DNA of 64,000 nucleotides. Source: Pseudomonas sp. Os17. GTDB lineage: Bacteria > Pseudomonadota > Gammaproteobacteria > Pseudomonadales > Pseudomonadaceae. The notes beneath the pieces are model-generated. The model made no database searches. It was not told where the DNA came from and saw nothing but the letters and a program-made list of their open reading frames with translations. The stretch is from positions 6,078,001 to 6,142,000 of the forward strand of contig NZ_AP014627.1 of NCBI RefSeq assembly GCF_001547895.1. Reading direction: 5' to 3'. Shown piece by piece: positions 19,860-29,118 of the stretch (positions within the stretch are counted from its first letter, which is position 1; each line of letters opens with the position of its first letter). The translations under genes were made by a program, and so were the position numbers.

Positions 19860-20657
19860 TCAGCGCTCAGGCGCGATCAACGCACAGAGCTTGGCCGTCG
19901 CCGCGATCATCTGCCCGCTGGGTCGCTCCAGCCCCTTGTCCCTCACCAACAACAGCCGCCCCTGCTGCACCGCCGCAATCTGCGGCCAGGCTTTCCAGGC
20001 ATCCAGCTGCCCTTGCGCGGTGGCCAGAATTGCCTGCGGGTTGCGCTGCAACACCGATTCGATGCTGACCTGGGGCGCCGGCAACGACTGGTCGACAAAC
20101 ACATTGCGGGCGCCACAGACGCTCAGGGCTTCGCTGATGATCTGGCCACCGCCCACGGTATACAGCGGCCGGTCCCAGACCTGGTAGAACACCGGCAACG
20201 CCGGTTCGCGGTGATAGCGGGCACGCAAACCGGCCAGTTGCCCGTCCAACTCGGCGGCCAGTTTACGAGCGGCCGCCGAGCGCCCCAGACGCTCGCCGAT
20301 TTCGGCGATCTGCGCCGTCAGTTGCTTGAAATCATGAGGCTCGGCGACATAAGTGGGGATCCCCAGGCGCGCCAGCTGATCGCGCTGGGCCGGGCCGACG
20401 CTGCCCGGCCAGAGCAATAGCAAATCCGGTCGAAGGCTCAGCAGACGCTCGATATCCAACTGGCCATAACGCCCTACCGAAGGCAGGTCCTTGAGCGGTG
20501 CCGGCCGCTCACCGGCATCCAGCACGCCCACCAGCAAGTCGGAAGCCCCCAGCTCGACGACGATTTCCGAGAGCGACGGCGCCAGGCTGACCACCCGCTG
20601 CGCCGCCAGTGCCGGTGTGCCGACCAGCAGGCACAGGACCGCCAGCCAGCGCCACAT
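19860..20657 (-). CDS. btuF: Cobalamin-type periplasmic ABC substrate-binding protein
   Basis: 265 residues with the signal peptide [18 protein letters not shown]. The mature protein starts QRVVSLAPSLSEIVVELGA and carries the class III binding-protein pattern: VGRYGQLDIERLLSLRPDLLL, a long connecting helix, and GGGQIISEALSVCGARNVF. This matches BtuF (vitamin B12 delivery to the BtuCD transporter). No btuC or btuD is in the window. The start overlaps the stop of the upstream membrane-protein gene by one base (TGATG), so it is translated in series with ribA and that gene. Heme- or siderophore-binding relatives share the fold, but convergence with a BtuB-type receptor favours B12. Confidence 0.85.
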   Translation of the reverse strand: MWRWLAVLCLLVGTPALAAQRVVSLAPSLSEIVVELGASDLLVGVLDAGERPAPLKDLPSVGRYGQLDIERLLSLRPDLLLLWPGSVGPAQRDQLARLGIPTYVAEPHDFKQLTAQIAEIGERLGRSAAARKLAAELDGQLAGLRARYHREPALPVFYQVWDRPLYTVGGGQIISEALSVCGARNVFVDQSLPAPQVSIESVLQRNPQAILATAQGQLDAWKAWPQIAAVQQGRLLLVRDKGLERPSGQMIAATAKLCALIAPER

Positions 20658-21076
20658 CAGCCGAGCTGACGAGGAATACGGTAGAGGTAGAACAGCACGG
20701 CGGTGGACAGGGCCAGGAGCATCAGCGGCACCGCTTCCAGGCCGACGAACACCGCCAGGGCACCGATCCAGGCTGGCAAGGATGCCGCCAGGAAGGCGGC
20801 ACGACGACGGGCCGCCAGGGCGATCCAGGCGGCAGGCTCCTCAGGGGTATCCAGGGCCTTGCCGGCGGCGATCAAGGCATGTTTGTAGCCGTTGAAAAAA
20901 CGCAGGCTGACGAACATCGAGGCCGTACCGGCGATAAAGAATGGCATCGCCAGCACCGGCATCAAGGCCTCGCCCTGGCCAAACACCAGGTTGATCACAA
21001 ACAGCGGCAGCAAGGCCAGGGCCAGGTACTTCCACCAACTGACGGCCAGGCGCCGCTTGACTTGGCCCCGAGTCAC
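20657..21076 (-). CDS. Small inner-membrane protein between ribA and btuF
   Basis: The GTG at 21076 overlaps the ribA stop as GTGA, giving 139 residues ([20 protein letters not shown]). Three to four hydrophobic helices are visible: [51 protein letters not shown] and [15 protein letters not shown], with a basic, alanine-rich loop in between. I do not recognise a characterised family; a similar small membrane protein is found beside ribA in other pseudomonads. The tight overlap with ribA on one side and btuF on the other argues for a real, co-translated gene. A longer frame to 21295 would overlap ribA heavily and is not used. Confidence 0.78.
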   Translation of the reverse strand: MTRGQVKRRLAVSWWKYLALALLPLFVINLVFGQGEALMPVLAMPFFIAGTASMFVSLRFFNGYKHALIAAGKALDTPEEPAAWIALAARRRAAFLAASLPAWIGALAVFVGLEAVPLMLLALSTAVLFYLYRIPRQLG

Positions 21077-21690
21077 GCGCGGTCGACCTCGCCCTGATGC
21101 TCGTTGCCCATCATGTGGTCGAGCTTGCTGGCCTTGGTCGCCAGGTACAGCTTGTTGTGGGGGTTGTGCCCGGTGTGCAGCGGCACCCGCTCGGCAACCT
21201 GGATGCCCATGTCGGTCAACGCCTTGACCTTGCGCGGGTTGTTGGTCATCAGCCGCAGGGACTTGACCCCCAGATGCTCGAGCATCGGCAGGCACATGGC
21301 GTAGTCACGCTGGTCCGCGGCAAAGCCCAGACGCTCGTTGGCTTCCACGGTATCGGCGCCGCCATCTTGCAGCTCGTAGGCGCGGATCTTGTTCAGCAGG
21401 CCAATGCCGCGACCTTCCTGACGCAGGTACAGCAGCACCCCGCGACCTTCCCGGGCGATGGCCCGCAGCGCGGCTTCCAGTTGCGAGCCGCAATCGCAAC
21501 GCTGGCTGAACAGGGCGTCGCCGGTCAGGCATTCGGAGTGCAGGCGGCCGAGAACCGGCGCGCCATCGGCGATGTCCCCCAGGCTGAGCACCACGTGCTC
21601 GCGACCGGTGGCTTCATCAAGAAAACCATGCATGGTGAATTGCGCAAAAGGCGTAGGCAGCTTGGAAGCGGCAACAAAAACGACGGGCAC
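21073..21690 (-). CDS. ribA: GTP cyclohydrolase II
   Basis: 205 residues from a GTG start at 21690 ([15 protein letters not shown]), with AGGAG seven bases upstream. It converts GTP to 2,5-diamino-6-ribosylamino-4-pyrimidinone phosphate, the first step of riboflavin synthesis. The zinc ligands are all present at the E. coli positions: Cys54 in HSECLTGD, and Cys65 and Cys67 in SQRCDCGSQ. The GTP-binding [11 protein letters not shown] and the arginine finger region follow. This free-standing, complete enzyme contrasts with the degenerate RibA-like domain of RibBA at 25119-26210, so this gene is the likely supplier of the activity. It overlaps the next gene by GTGA. Confidence 0.96.
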   Translation of the reverse strand: MPVVFVAASKLPTPFAQFTMHGFLDEATGREHVVLSLGDIADGAPVLGRLHSECLTGDALFSQRCDCGSQLEAALRAIAREGRGVLLYLRQEGRGIGLLNKIRAYELQDGGADTVEANERLGFAADQRDYAMCLPMLEHLGVKSLRLMTNNPRKVKALTDMGIQVAERVPLHTGHNPHNKLYLATKASKLDHMMGNEHQGEVDRA

Positions 21691-21803
21691 TGTTGTGCTC
21701 CTGATCTGTATGAGGACTGGAGATTCGCAGAGGCGGCATTGTAACAGCAGCCTCCACTGCACGCTTAGGCTGAATTATCGGAGATAAAGATCGATAAGTT
21801 TGA

Positions 21804-22559
21804 TCAACGGACCGCCGGCTGCCGGCTCTCGTCAAAGGGATAAGGCTGCTTCCAACGCTGGAAGATCGGGCGCAGGACCCCGTCTTTCACCAACTGCTCC
21901 ATGCGCCGGTCATACAGGGCCAGCAGGGCACGACCGCGGGGGTTGTCGGCAAAGCCCAGGTACAGGGGCAGCTCGGCCAGGTGGCTGATCTTGAACTGAC
22001 TCGGGTCCTGGGCTTGCGCGAGCACGTAGCTGATCTCGGTCTGGGCGTCGATGTAATAGTCGGCCCGGCCGTACTGCAACATCGGCAGGATGCCGATGCG
22101 CCGGCGAATCTCGTTGTAGCGCCGGGCATTGGGCAGGTAGTCCTGGTACTTGTAGCCACGCACCCAGACCAGACGGTAACTGCCGAGGTTGGCCAGGGTC
22201 AGCTCGGGATGACTGGCCAGCCCCAGGGAGTAGATGTGGTCGGTGTCGTAGTTCCAGCGCGGGTAAAGCAACCCGGGAGATTCGTCGCGATAGGCGCCCA
22301 CTTGCGCATCCGCTTCACCACGCTGCACCAGGCCCACCGAGCGGGTGTAAGGCACGCTGCTGCGCTCGATGCGCACCCCTTGGGGCTCGAACACTTCCCG
22401 CAGAATGTCCCAGGCCAGGCCTTCGCCATTGGCTTCGGTGTACTGGCTCCATTCTTCACTGGCGATGCGGATCTGCTGGGGTTGCGCCTGCAACTCATTG
22501 GCCCGGACGCCGCAGCTCCAGACAACCAGCAATACCAGCAGCACGCGGCGCACATCCAT
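21804..22559 (-). CDS. Periplasmic amino-acid-type solute-binding protein (PBPb-like)
   Basis: 251 residues from the ATG at 22559 (MDVRRVLLVLLVVWSCGVRA), preceded by AGAGG. After the signal peptide the mature protein reads IRIASEEWSQYTEANGEGLA and WDILREVFEPQG, then VQRGEADAQVGAYRDESPG, the pattern of family 3 solute-binding proteins (ABC or signalling sensors). No transporter permease or ATPase is adjacent; the upstream gene is pgpA, 10 bases away. Stand-alone proteins of this kind in Pseudomonas often have unknown ligands. Amino acid or polar small-molecule binding is a family-level guess. Confidence 0.78.
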   Translation of the reverse strand: MDVRRVLLVLLVVWSCGVRANELQAQPQQIRIASEEWSQYTEANGEGLAWDILREVFEPQGVRIERSSVPYTRSVGLVQRGEADAQVGAYRDESPGLLYPRWNYDTDHIYSLGLASHPELTLANLGSYRLVWVRGYKYQDYLPNARRYNEIRRRIGILPMLQYGRADYYIDAQTEISYVLAQAQDPSQFKISHLAELPLYLGFADNPRGRALLALYDRRMEQLVKDGVLRPIFQRWKQPYPFDESRQPAVR

Positions 22560-22569
22560 GCCTAACCTC

Positions 22570-23073
22570 TCAGCTGAAACACCACACCAACCCCTGCATC
22601 GCCAGCCAGGCGAACACACCGGCCAGCACATCGTCGAGCATGATGCCGACACCGCCGTGCACATGCCGGTCGACCCAGCGAATCGGCCATGGCTTGAGAA
22701 TGTCGAAGAAGCGGAACATCAGGAAACCCGCCAGCAGCCAGTACCAGCCTTCAGGCACCAGCCACAGGGTGATCCACATGCCGACCATTTCGTCCCAGAC
22801 GATGCCTTCGTGGTCATGCACCCGCAGATCATCGGCCACCTTGCCGCACAGCCAGAAGCCAAACAGCATGGTGATGCCGAGCATCAGCCAATAGCCCCAG
22901 TCCGGCAGCATCTGCCACAGCGGGATAAAGGGTAGCGCAACCAGCGAGCCCCAGGTGCCGGGCGCCTTGGGCAAGGTGCCGGAGCCGAAGCCGAAAGCCA
23001 GGAAGTGCCAGGGATTGCGCCAGACCGACGGCGGGACGAACTCCGCCGGGACCTGCTTGGGATGATCTGTCAC
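22570..23073 (-). CDS. pgpA: Phosphatidylglycerophosphatase A
   Basis: 167 residues from a GTG at 23073 (VTDHPKQVPAEFVPPSVWRN), overlapping the thiL stop as GTGA. PgpA dephosphorylates phosphatidylglycerophosphate in the inner membrane to give phosphatidylglycerol. The diagnostic GFGSGTLPKAPGTWGSL near residue 27 and the segment DHEGIVWDEMVGMWITL, carrying acidic metal-binding residues, are present, together with membrane helices and the C-terminal IMLDDVLAGVFAW. The order thiL-pgpA is conserved in gammaproteobacteria. Confidence 0.95.
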   Translation of the reverse strand: MTDHPKQVPAEFVPPSVWRNPWHFLAFGFGSGTLPKAPGTWGSLVALPFIPLWQMLPDWGYWLMLGITMLFGFWLCGKVADDLRVHDHEGIVWDEMVGMWITLWLVPEGWYWLLAGFLMFRFFDILKPWPIRWVDRHVHGGVGIMLDDVLAGVFAWLAMQGLVWCFS

Positions 23074-24035
23074 GGTGTCTCCGGAAAGTGTTGATAACCC
23101 CGGATACCGGGGGTGATGTCCTGGCCGCCGGCATCCAGCAGGGTCACCCCCTGCCCCGCCAGCACTCGCCCCACCACGTGCACCGGCCACCCCGCCGCCC
23201 GCAGCGGCGCCAGTTCGGCAGGCGGCAGGGTGAAGGCCAGGACATAGTCGTCGCCCCCGCTCAGGGCGGCAGCGCGAGCACCTTCCAGCCCCAGGAAGCT
23301 GAGCAGCGCCGGAGACAGGGGCAGTTTTTCCAGGTCCAGTTGCACGGCAACCGCCGAGGCGGCCGCGATATGCCCGCAATCGGCCAGCAGGCCATCGGAA
23401 ATGTCCAGGGCGGCGCTGGCCTTGCCTCTCAGGGCCTGACCCAGGGCCAACTGCGGTCGGGGCGACCAGTAGTGGGCCAGCAACGGCTCGGCCACCGCCG
23501 CCTCGGCGCGGCGCTGCCCCAGTACCAGCGGCAAGGCGCCGGCCGCATTGCCCAACTCGCCACCGACACACAGCAGGTCGCCGGCACGGGCGCCGCTGCG
23601 GGTCAGGGCCTGGCCGCCGGGAACCCGTCCGAACACGGTCAGGGTCAAGGTCAGCGGACCGCGGGTGGTGTCGCCGCCGATCAGGCGCACGCCACAGTCC
23701 TGGGCCATGAGGTTCAAGCCGCGGGCATAGGCCTGCAGCCAATCGGTGCTCACCGTCGGCAGGGTCAGGGCCAGGGTAAAGGCCAGCGGCGTGGCGCCCA
23801 TGGCGGCCAGGTCGCTGACAGCCACCGCCAGAGAGCGTTGACCTAGAAGAAAGGGCTCGCAGGGATCGGCGAAATGCACACCCGCCACCAGGGTGTCGGT
23901 GGAAATCGCCAACTGCTCGCCGGGTGCAACCGCCAGCAAGGCGCAGTCATCGCCAATCCCCAGGGCAATACCCTCGCCGCCTTGCGCACAGGGCGCGGCA
24001 GCGAAGTAATGACGGATCAGCTCAAACTCGCCCAT
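23070..24035 (-). CDS. thiL: Thiamine-monophosphate kinase
   Basis: 321 residues. It phosphorylates thiamine monophosphate to thiamine diphosphate with ATP. GEFELIRHYFA at the N-terminus, GIGDDCALL, the conserved STDTLVAGVHFADPCEPFLL-type segment and DISDGLLADCGHIA are all hallmarks of ThiL, and the C-terminal GGDDYVLAFTLP is present. It sits between nusB (18 bases upstream) and pgpA (overlap). Thiamine diphosphate is the cofactor of the nearby Dxs. Confidence 0.96.
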   Translation of the reverse strand: MGEFELIRHYFAAAPCAQGGEGIALGIGDDCALLAVAPGEQLAISTDTLVAGVHFADPCEPFLLGQRSLAVAVSDLAAMGATPLAFTLALTLPTVSTDWLQAYARGLNLMAQDCGVRLIGGDTTRGPLTLTLTVFGRVPGGQALTRSGARAGDLLCVGGELGNAAGALPLVLGQRRAEAAVAEPLLAHYWSPRPQLALGQALRGKASAALDISDGLLADCGHIAAASAVAVQLDLEKLPLSPALLSFLGLEGARAAALSGGDDYVLAFTLPPAELAPLRAAGWPVHVVGRVLAGQGVTLLDAGGQDITPGIRGYQHFPETP

Positions 24036-24053
24036 GGCAGCTGCAAGCGCGGA

Positions 24054-24554
24054 TCAGCGCTTGAACGCCTTCACTTCAGCTTCGCGCAGGCGCGGTGCCA
24101 GCTTGTCGAGAACACCATTGACGAACTTGTGGCCATCGGTGGAACCGAAGACCTTGGCCAGTTCGATACCTTCGTTGATCACAACGCGGTAAGGCACGTC
24201 GACGCGCTTGAGCAGCTCCCAGGTGGAGAGGCGCAGAACCGCCAGTTCAACCGGATCCAGCTCATCGATGGCGAGGTCCAGGCAAGGCACGAGCGCGGTG
24301 TCGATCTCGTTCTTGTTGGCCGGAACCCCGTGCAGGATCTCCCGGAAGTAGGCGCCGTCGATATCAGTGAAATCGTTGTCGACCCGAAACTGCGCTTCGA
24401 TCTCGTTCAGCGAATGCTTGGCCATGTGCCATTGGTACAGCGCCTGGGTCGCGAGCTGACGGGCTTCGCGACGCTTGGCGCTCTTGGATGGCTTGCCGGC
24501 GTTGGCAGGCTTGGGATCGCGCGGGTTGAAACGATCGCTTTCGTCGCTAATCAC
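24054..24554 (-). CDS. nusB: Transcription antitermination factor NusB
   Basis: 166 residues from a GTG at 24554, overlapping the ribH stop as GTGA. NusB with NusE (S10) binds boxA RNA for antitermination of rRNA operons. [17 protein letters not shown] is the conserved arginine-rich boxA-binding N-terminal helix; [19 protein letters not shown] and [12 protein letters not shown] are the conserved C-terminal signature. The first 25 residues form a Pro/Lys/Asn-rich extension compared with E. coli NusB (139 residues). The ribH-nusB linkage is very widely conserved. Confidence 0.96.
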   Translation of the reverse strand: MISDESDRFNPRDPKPANAGKPSKSAKRREARQLATQALYQWHMAKHSLNEIEAQFRVDNDFTDIDGAYFREILHGVPANKNEIDTALVPCLDLAIDELDPVELAVLRLSTWELLKRVDVPYRVVINEGIELAKVFGSTDGHKFVNGVLDKLAPRLREAEVKAFKR

Positions 24555-25027
24555 TTGGCCTCCAACTGCGCCAGCAGGCTGACCATTTCCAGGGCGGACA
24601 GGGCAGCTTCAGCACCTTTGTTGCCGGCCTTGGTGCCGGAACGCTCGATGGCTTGTTCGATCGAATCAACGGTCAGCACGCCGAAGGCCACTGGCACGCC
24701 GAACTCCATGGACACCTGGGCCAGGCCCTTGGTGCATTCGCCGGCCACGTATTCGAAGTGCGGAGTGCCGCCACGAATGACCGCGCCCAGGGCGACGATC
24801 GCCGCGTATTCACCCTTCTGTGCGACTTTCTGTGCAACCAACGGAATTTCGAAGGCGCCAGGGGCACGGATGATGGTGATGTCGCTTTCGCTCACGCCGT
24901 GGCGAACCAGGGCGTCAACCGCGCCACTGACCAGGCTTTCGACGACGAAGCTGTTGAAACGGCCGACCACCAGGGCATAGCGGCCTTTAGGGGCGATGAA
25001 GGTACCTTCGATGGTCTTCAGGGTCAT
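24551..25027 (-). CDS. ribH: 6,7-dimethyl-8-ribityllumazine synthase
   Basis: 158 residues, typical length. It condenses the RibD product with 3,4-dihydroxy-2-butanone 4-phosphate made by RibB. Substrate-binding motifs are [42 protein letters not shown] (with catalytic His in PHFEY) and [17 protein letters not shown]. It should assemble as a pentamer or icosahedron in the cytoplasm. It lies 91 bases after ribBA and overlaps nusB. Pseudomonads commonly carry a second, separately regulated ribH elsewhere; that cannot be judged here. Confidence 0.95.
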   Translation of the reverse strand: MTLKTIEGTFIAPKGRYALVVGRFNSFVVESLVSGAVDALVRHGVSESDITIIRAPGAFEIPLVAQKVAQKGEYAAIVALGAVIRGGTPHFEYVAGECTKGLAQVSMEFGVPVAFGVLTVDSIEQAIERSGTKAGNKGAEAALSALEMVSLLAQLEAK

Positions 25028-25118
25028 TCGACAAATCTCTTAAAGAGCCAGAGCGTGTCTAGCACACGCTCTTCAGTGATATTTGAACCGCGAATTTCAA
25101 GCCGCAAACGACCGGCTG

Positions 25119-26210
25119 TTATTCGGAGGGCACGTATTCTACAACTTCCAGGTCGAAACCGGATATCGCATTAAACTTCATCGGCGCACTCATCAGGCGC
25201 ATTTTGCGGACGCCCAGGTCGCGGAGGATCTGCGAACCGGCACCCACGATGCTGTAGGTGGTGGGTTTCTTCACCGGCTGGTGTTCCGCGGTTTCACGGA
25301 TGTGCGCCAGCAGTACATCGCCATCCAGCGGGTGCCCCAGCAACAGCACCACACCACTGCCGGCCTCGGCCACGGTGGCCATGGCCGCGCGCAGGCTCCA
25401 GCGGCCCGGCTGCTTGACCATCAGCAGGTCGCGCAGCGGGTCCATGTTGTGCACCCGCACCAGGGTCGGTTCCTCTGCGCAAATGTCCCCCAGGGTCAGG
25501 GCCATGTGCACGTCGCCTTCCACGGAATCACGATAGGTCACCAGGTTGAACTGGCCCAGTTCGCTGTCCAGGGGCTGCTCGGCAATCCGCTGAACGGTAC
25601 GTTCGTGGATCATCCGGTAGTGAATCAGGTCGGCGATGGTGCCGATCTTGATGTTGTGCTCGGCGGCGAAGGCTTCCAGCTCGGTGCGACGGGACATGGT
25701 GCCGTCGTCGTTCATCACCTCGCAGATCACCCCGCTTGGCTCGAAACCGGCCATGCGCGCCAGGTCGCAGGCGGCTTCGGTGTGGCCGGCACGGGCCAGG
25801 GTCCCGCCGGGCTGCGCCATCAGCGGGAAGATGTGGCCCGGGCTGACGATGTCCTCGGGCTTGGCGTCCTTGGCGGCCGCCGCTTGCACGGTGCGCGCAC
25901 GGTCGGCGGCCGAGATGCCGGTGGTCACGCCTTCGGTGGCCTCGATGGAGACGGTGAACTTGGTGCCGAAGCCGGAACCGTTGCGCGGCGCCATCAGCGG
26001 CAGCTTGAGCAGCTCGCAACGCTCGCGGCTCATGGGCATGCAGATCAGGCCACGGGCGTGCTTGGCCATGAAGTTGATGTGCTCGGCCTTGCAGCACTCG
26101 GCGGCCATGATCAGGTCGCCTTCGTTCTCGCGGTCTTCGTCATCCATGAGGATGACCATCTTGCCTTGGCGGATGTCTTCAACCAGTTCTTCGATGCTGT
26201 TGAGCGCCAC
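25119..26210 (-). CDS. ribBA: 3,4-dihydroxy-2-butanone 4-phosphate synthase with degenerate GTP cyclohydrolase II-like domain (RibBA hybrid)
   Basis: 363 residues. Residues 1 to about 205 are a full RibB with DDEDRENEGDL, CMPMSRERCELLKLP, GITTGISAADRA-like TTGISAADRARTV and HTEAACDLARMAG, so it makes dihydroxybutanone phosphate from ribulose 5-phosphate. Residues 210 to 363 align with GTP cyclohydrolase II but lack its zinc site: the place of HSECLTGD...CDCG reads HNMDPLRDLLMVKQPG. The second domain is therefore unlikely to be catalytic. This hybrid form is common in proteobacteria that also carry a separate ribA, as this window does at 21073-21690. Gap to ribE is 16 bases. Confidence 0.94.
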   Translation of the reverse strand: MALNSIEELVEDIRQGKMVILMDDEDRENEGDLIMAAECCKAEHINFMAKHARGLICMPMSRERCELLKLPLMAPRNGSGFGTKFTVSIEATEGVTTGISAADRARTVQAAAAKDAKPEDIVSPGHIFPLMAQPGGTLARAGHTEAACDLARMAGFEPSGVICEVMNDDGTMSRRTELEAFAAEHNIKIGTIADLIHYRMIHERTVQRIAEQPLDSELGQFNLVTYRDSVEGDVHMALTLGDICAEEPTLVRVHNMDPLRDLLMVKQPGRWSLRAAMATVAEAGSGVVLLLGHPLDGDVLLAHIRETAEHQPVKKPTTYSIVGAGSQILRDLGVRKMRLMSAPMKFNAISGFDLEVVEYVPSE

Positions 26211-26226
26211 GCGGCACCCCCTTGAG

Positions 26227-26889
26227 TCAGGATTTGAGATAGCCGTTAGCGGCCAGAAAACTTTCGGTAATGGTGCCGCCAGTGGCCTCGGCCGCCTTGT
26301 CGCCCAGCAGCAGGCGCTCCAGGTAGCGTGCCAGCAGGTCGACCTCGAGGTTGACCTGCCGACCCGGCCGGTAGTCGGCCATGATGGTTTCCGCCAGGGT
26401 GTGGGGCACGATGGTCAGCTCGAACTCGGCGCCATTCACCGCGTTGACCGTCAGGCTGGTGCCGTCGACGGTGATCGAGCCTTTATGGGCGATGTACTTG
26501 GCCAGCTCCTTCGGTGCGCGGATGCGGAACTGGATGGCCCGGGCATTTTCCTCCCGCGCCACCACTTCACCGACGCCGTCGACGTGACCACTGACCAGGT
26601 GACCGCCCAGGCGGGTGGTCGGGGTCAGGGCTTTCTCCAGGTTGACCCGGCTGCCGGTTTTCAACTGATGGAAGGCGGTGCAATCCAGGGTCTCGCGGCT
26701 GACATCGGCCCAGAAACCATCGCCCGGCAGCTCGACCGCGGTCAGGCAGACGCCGTTCACCGCGATGCTGTCGCCCAGTTTGACGTCGGCCAGATCAAGC
26801 TTGCCGGTTTCTACATAGACCCGCACATCTCCGCCTTTTGGGGTCAATGCGCGAATGCTGCCGATGGATTCGATGATGCCGGTGAACAT
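26227..26889 (-). CDS. ribE: Riboflavin synthase (alpha chain)
   Basis: 220 residues from the ATG at 26889 (MFTGIIESIGSIRALTP), with AGGAGG six bases upstream, which decides the start over a frame extension to 26982. It dismutates two molecules of dimethylribityllumazine to riboflavin and the RibD-type pyrimidine. Two internally similar beta-barrel halves are visible: SIAVNGVCLTAVEL with GDGFWADVSRETL in the first, and ITVDGTSLTVNAV with FELTIVPHTLAET in the second. It lies between ribD (46 bases upstream) and ribBA. No FMN riboswitch lies in either gap. Confidence 0.95.
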   Translation of the reverse strand: MFTGIIESIGSIRALTPKGGDVRVYVETGKLDLADVKLGDSIAVNGVCLTAVELPGDGFWADVSRETLDCTAFHQLKTGSRVNLEKALTPTTRLGGHLVSGHVDGVGEVVAREENARAIQFRIRAPKELAKYIAHKGSITVDGTSLTVNAVNGAEFELTIVPHTLAETIMADYRPGRQVNLEVDLLARYLERLLLGDKAAEATGGTITESFLAANGYLKS

Positions 26890-26935
26890 GGAGTCCTCCT
26901 CGAGAACGGGCCGCCGGGTAGGCGAAAGTCGGGAA

Positions 26936-28069
26936 TTATACGCTCGCTGGTGGGGCCGGGATGGCAGTGACTCGCCAGTCATCGCCCACCGCGCGCATTT
27001 CGATGATCTTGAGCAAGGGCGCCTGGCTCATCCGCGCCAGCGGCCAGTCCAGCAGCGGCCGCGCAGAGGAGCCGAGGAACTTGCCGGCGACGAAGATCTG
27101 GTACTCGTCCACCAGGCCCTGCTGGGCAAAGGCTCCGGCCAATCGCGGACCGGCTTCCACCAGCACCTCGTTGACACCTCGGGCGGCGAGCTCCAGCAAC
27201 AGCCGACGCAGATCCACCAGGCCATCGGGGCCGGGCACGATCAGGCATTCCGGACCGTTGGCATACTGTTCCTCCACCGCCGCGCAGGTCGCTACCAGGG
27301 CGGGGCCGGCCTTGAAGAACGGTGCATCGAGGGGCACTCGCAGGCGACCATCGATCAACACCCGCAGCGGCGGCCGGCTCATGGCCAAGGCCGTCTGCTC
27401 GGCGTCCAGGCCCAGTTCGGCAGCGCGCACGGTCAGCCGCGCATCATCGGCCAGCACCGTATCGGCACCGGTCAGCACCACGGACGATTCGGCCCGCAGG
27501 CGCTGCACCGCAGAGCGCGCCGCAGGTCCGGTGATCCACTGGCTTTCACCACTGGCCATCGCTGTTCGACCATCAAGGCTCATGGCCAGCTTGACCCGCA
27601 CATAAGGCAGGCCGTGTTCCATGCGCTTGAGAAAACCCTTGTTGATCGCCCGGGCCTCGGCCTCCAGCACACCGCTGAGGGTGTCGATACCGGCCTGGGC
27701 CAGGCGCTGCAAGCCACGCCCGGCGACTTCCGGGTTCGGGTCCTGCATCGCCGCGACCACCCGCGCCACTCCGGCATTGACCAGGGCATCGGCACAAGGC
27801 GGCGTGCGTCCGTGATGACTGCAAGGCTCCAGGGTCACATAGGCCGTGGCGCCACGGGCCTGGTCAGCGGCCGCGCGCAGGGCGTGGACTTCGGCGTGGG
27901 GTTCGCCGGCCCGGACATGCCAGCCCTCACCCACCACCTGGCCGTCGCGCACGATGACGCAACCGACCCGGGGATTGGGATGGGTGGAGTAGCGCCCCTT
28001 GCGCGCCAGTTCCAGAGCGCGGGCCATGTAGTGCGCGTCGAGCACCGCTTGCTCCGGGGACTGGCTCAT
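26936..28069 (-). CDS. ribD: Bifunctional diaminohydroxyphosphoribosylaminopyrimidine deaminase / 5-amino-6-(5-phosphoribosylamino)uracil reductase
   Basis: 377 residues starting in an ATGA overlap with the nrdR stop. The N-terminal cytidine-deaminase-like domain has the zinc site [11 protein letters not shown] and [14 protein letters not shown]. The C-terminal reductase domain (from about residue 150) begins [20 protein letters not shown] and contains [17 protein letters not shown] and [15 protein letters not shown], typical for NADPH-dependent RibD. It performs steps two and three of riboflavin synthesis. nrdR-ribD is a conserved pair. Confidence 0.95.
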   Translation of the reverse strand: MSQSPEQAVLDAHYMARALELARKGRYSTHPNPRVGCVIVRDGQVVGEGWHVRAGEPHAEVHALRAAADQARGATAYVTLEPCSHHGRTPPCADALVNAGVARVVAAMQDPNPEVAGRGLQRLAQAGIDTLSGVLEAEARAINKGFLKRMEHGLPYVRVKLAMSLDGRTAMASGESQWITGPAARSAVQRLRAESSVVLTGADTVLADDARLTVRAAELGLDAEQTALAMSRPPLRVLIDGRLRVPLDAPFFKAGPALVATCAAVEEQYANGPECLIVPGPDGLVDLRRLLLELAARGVNEVLVEAGPRLAGAFAQQGLVDEYQIFVAGKFLGSSARPLLDWPLARMSQAPLLKIIEMRAVGDDWRVTAIPAPPASV

Positions 28070-28530
28070 GGCTTGACCGGCTCGCGGGCGAGGCGGTCGA
28101 TCTCTTCGCGGAATTCGTTGAGGTCCTGGAAGCGCCGGTACACCGACGCGAAACGGATATAGGCGACTTCATCGAGCTTCTGCAGCTCGGTCATCACCAG
28201 TTCACCCACGACCAGGGATTTGACTTCACGCTCGCCGGTGGCCCGCAGCTTGTGCTTGATGTGCACCAGCGCCGCTTCCAGGCGCTCGACACTCACCGGG
28301 CGTTTTTCCAGGGCGCGCTGCATGCCGGCGCGCAGTTTTTCTTCGTCGAAGGGCTGACGGCTGCCGTCAGTCTTGATCAGGCGCGGCATCACCAGTTCGG
28401 CGGTTTCGAAGGTGGTGAAACGCTCACCACAGGCCAGGCATTCACGCCGGCGGCGCACCTGTTCGCCCTCGGCGACCAGACGCGAGTCGATGACCTTGGT
28501 GTCGTTGGCACCGCAGAAGGGACAGTGCAT
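28066..28530 (-). CDS. nrdR: Transcriptional repressor NrdR
   Basis: 154 residues from the ATG at 28530 ([18 protein letters not shown]). NrdR represses ribonucleotide reductase genes in response to ATP/dATP. The N-terminal zinc ribbon has CPFC at 3-6 and [12 protein letters not shown]; the ATP-cone domain ([17 protein letters not shown]) follows, with the C-terminal [17 protein letters not shown]. Although the same frame is open far upstream (to 29124), that part opposes the lipoprotein gene and is not coding. It is the first gene of the minus-strand ribD-ribE-ribBA-ribH-nusB-thiL-pgpA series. Confidence 0.96.
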   Translation of the reverse strand: MHCPFCGANDTKVIDSRLVAEGEQVRRRRECLACGERFTTFETAELVMPRLIKTDGSRQPFDEEKLRAGMQRALEKRPVSVERLEAALVHIKHKLRATGEREVKSLVVGELVMTELQKLDEVAYIRFASVYRRFQDLNEFREEIDRLAREPVKP

Positions 28531-28659
28531 GGTGGCAGGCAACAAAAAAAGGGAGGGCCATGGTAGCGCATCCCACTGGCAAGACAAGCCATAGCCTTTA
28601 CGGTATACAGACCGACTATTATGTTTCGCACACGGAAATTCGCCTTGTTGGAGCTTCAG

Positions 28660-29118
28660 ATGCCGCTCAGACCGCTCGTTTTGCTCAGTCTTGTCAGCCT
28701 GCTGGTCGCCTGCAGCAGCGATGCCCCGAAACCTGCGGCCCCCGTCTCCTCCTCGCCACAGACGGTGAAAAAAAATCAGCAACCTGTCGATCTCGGCCCC
28801 TTGCCGGCCTATCAGCGCGAACTGAGCGGCACCCTTGAGGGCGTGCCGGCCGGCGCCGACGTGGAACTGGCCCTGCTGGTGATCGATGAACGCAGTCGCC
28901 CGCAACGCCTTTTGGCCAGCAGCAACCTCAACGGCACCAGTCAGGCTCTGCCGTTTCGCCTGCGTTTCGCCGCCGAGGCATTCCCGAGCGGAGCCCGGGT
29001 CGAACTGCGTGGCCGCGCCAGCCAATCCGGCCAGTTGATCCTGCACCTGCCGGCGGTACGCATCGACCAACCCACCACCCAGGCTCTGGGACCACTGCAA
29101 TTCGTCAAAGCCCCATGA
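28660..29118 (+). CDS. YbaY-family lipoprotein
   Basis: Start placed at the ATG at 28660 ([20 protein letters not shown]), which has GGAG upstream and puts the lipobox LVAC with Cys18 at the normal distance; an ATG at 28621 would add 13 residues. The mature lipoprotein of about 135 residues has a Ser/Pro/Lys-rich linker and one domain with [20 protein letters not shown], the beta-sandwich of YbaY-type proteins. Asp is absent at +2 (Ser-Ser), so outer-membrane sorting is expected. Its stop overlaps the methyltransferase start (ATGA). Function unknown. Confidence 0.83.
   Translation: MPLRPLVLLSLVSLLVACSSDAPKPAAPVSSSPQTVKKNQQPVDLGPLPAYQRELSGTLEGVPAGADVELALLVIDERSRPQRLLASSNLNGTSQALPFRLRFAAEAFPSGARVELRGRASQSGQLILHLPAVRIDQPTTQALGPLQFVKAP

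Noticed and set aside
26890..26935. FMN riboswitch before ribE or ribBA
   Set aside because: The gaps (46 and 16 bases) are too short for the RFN element.
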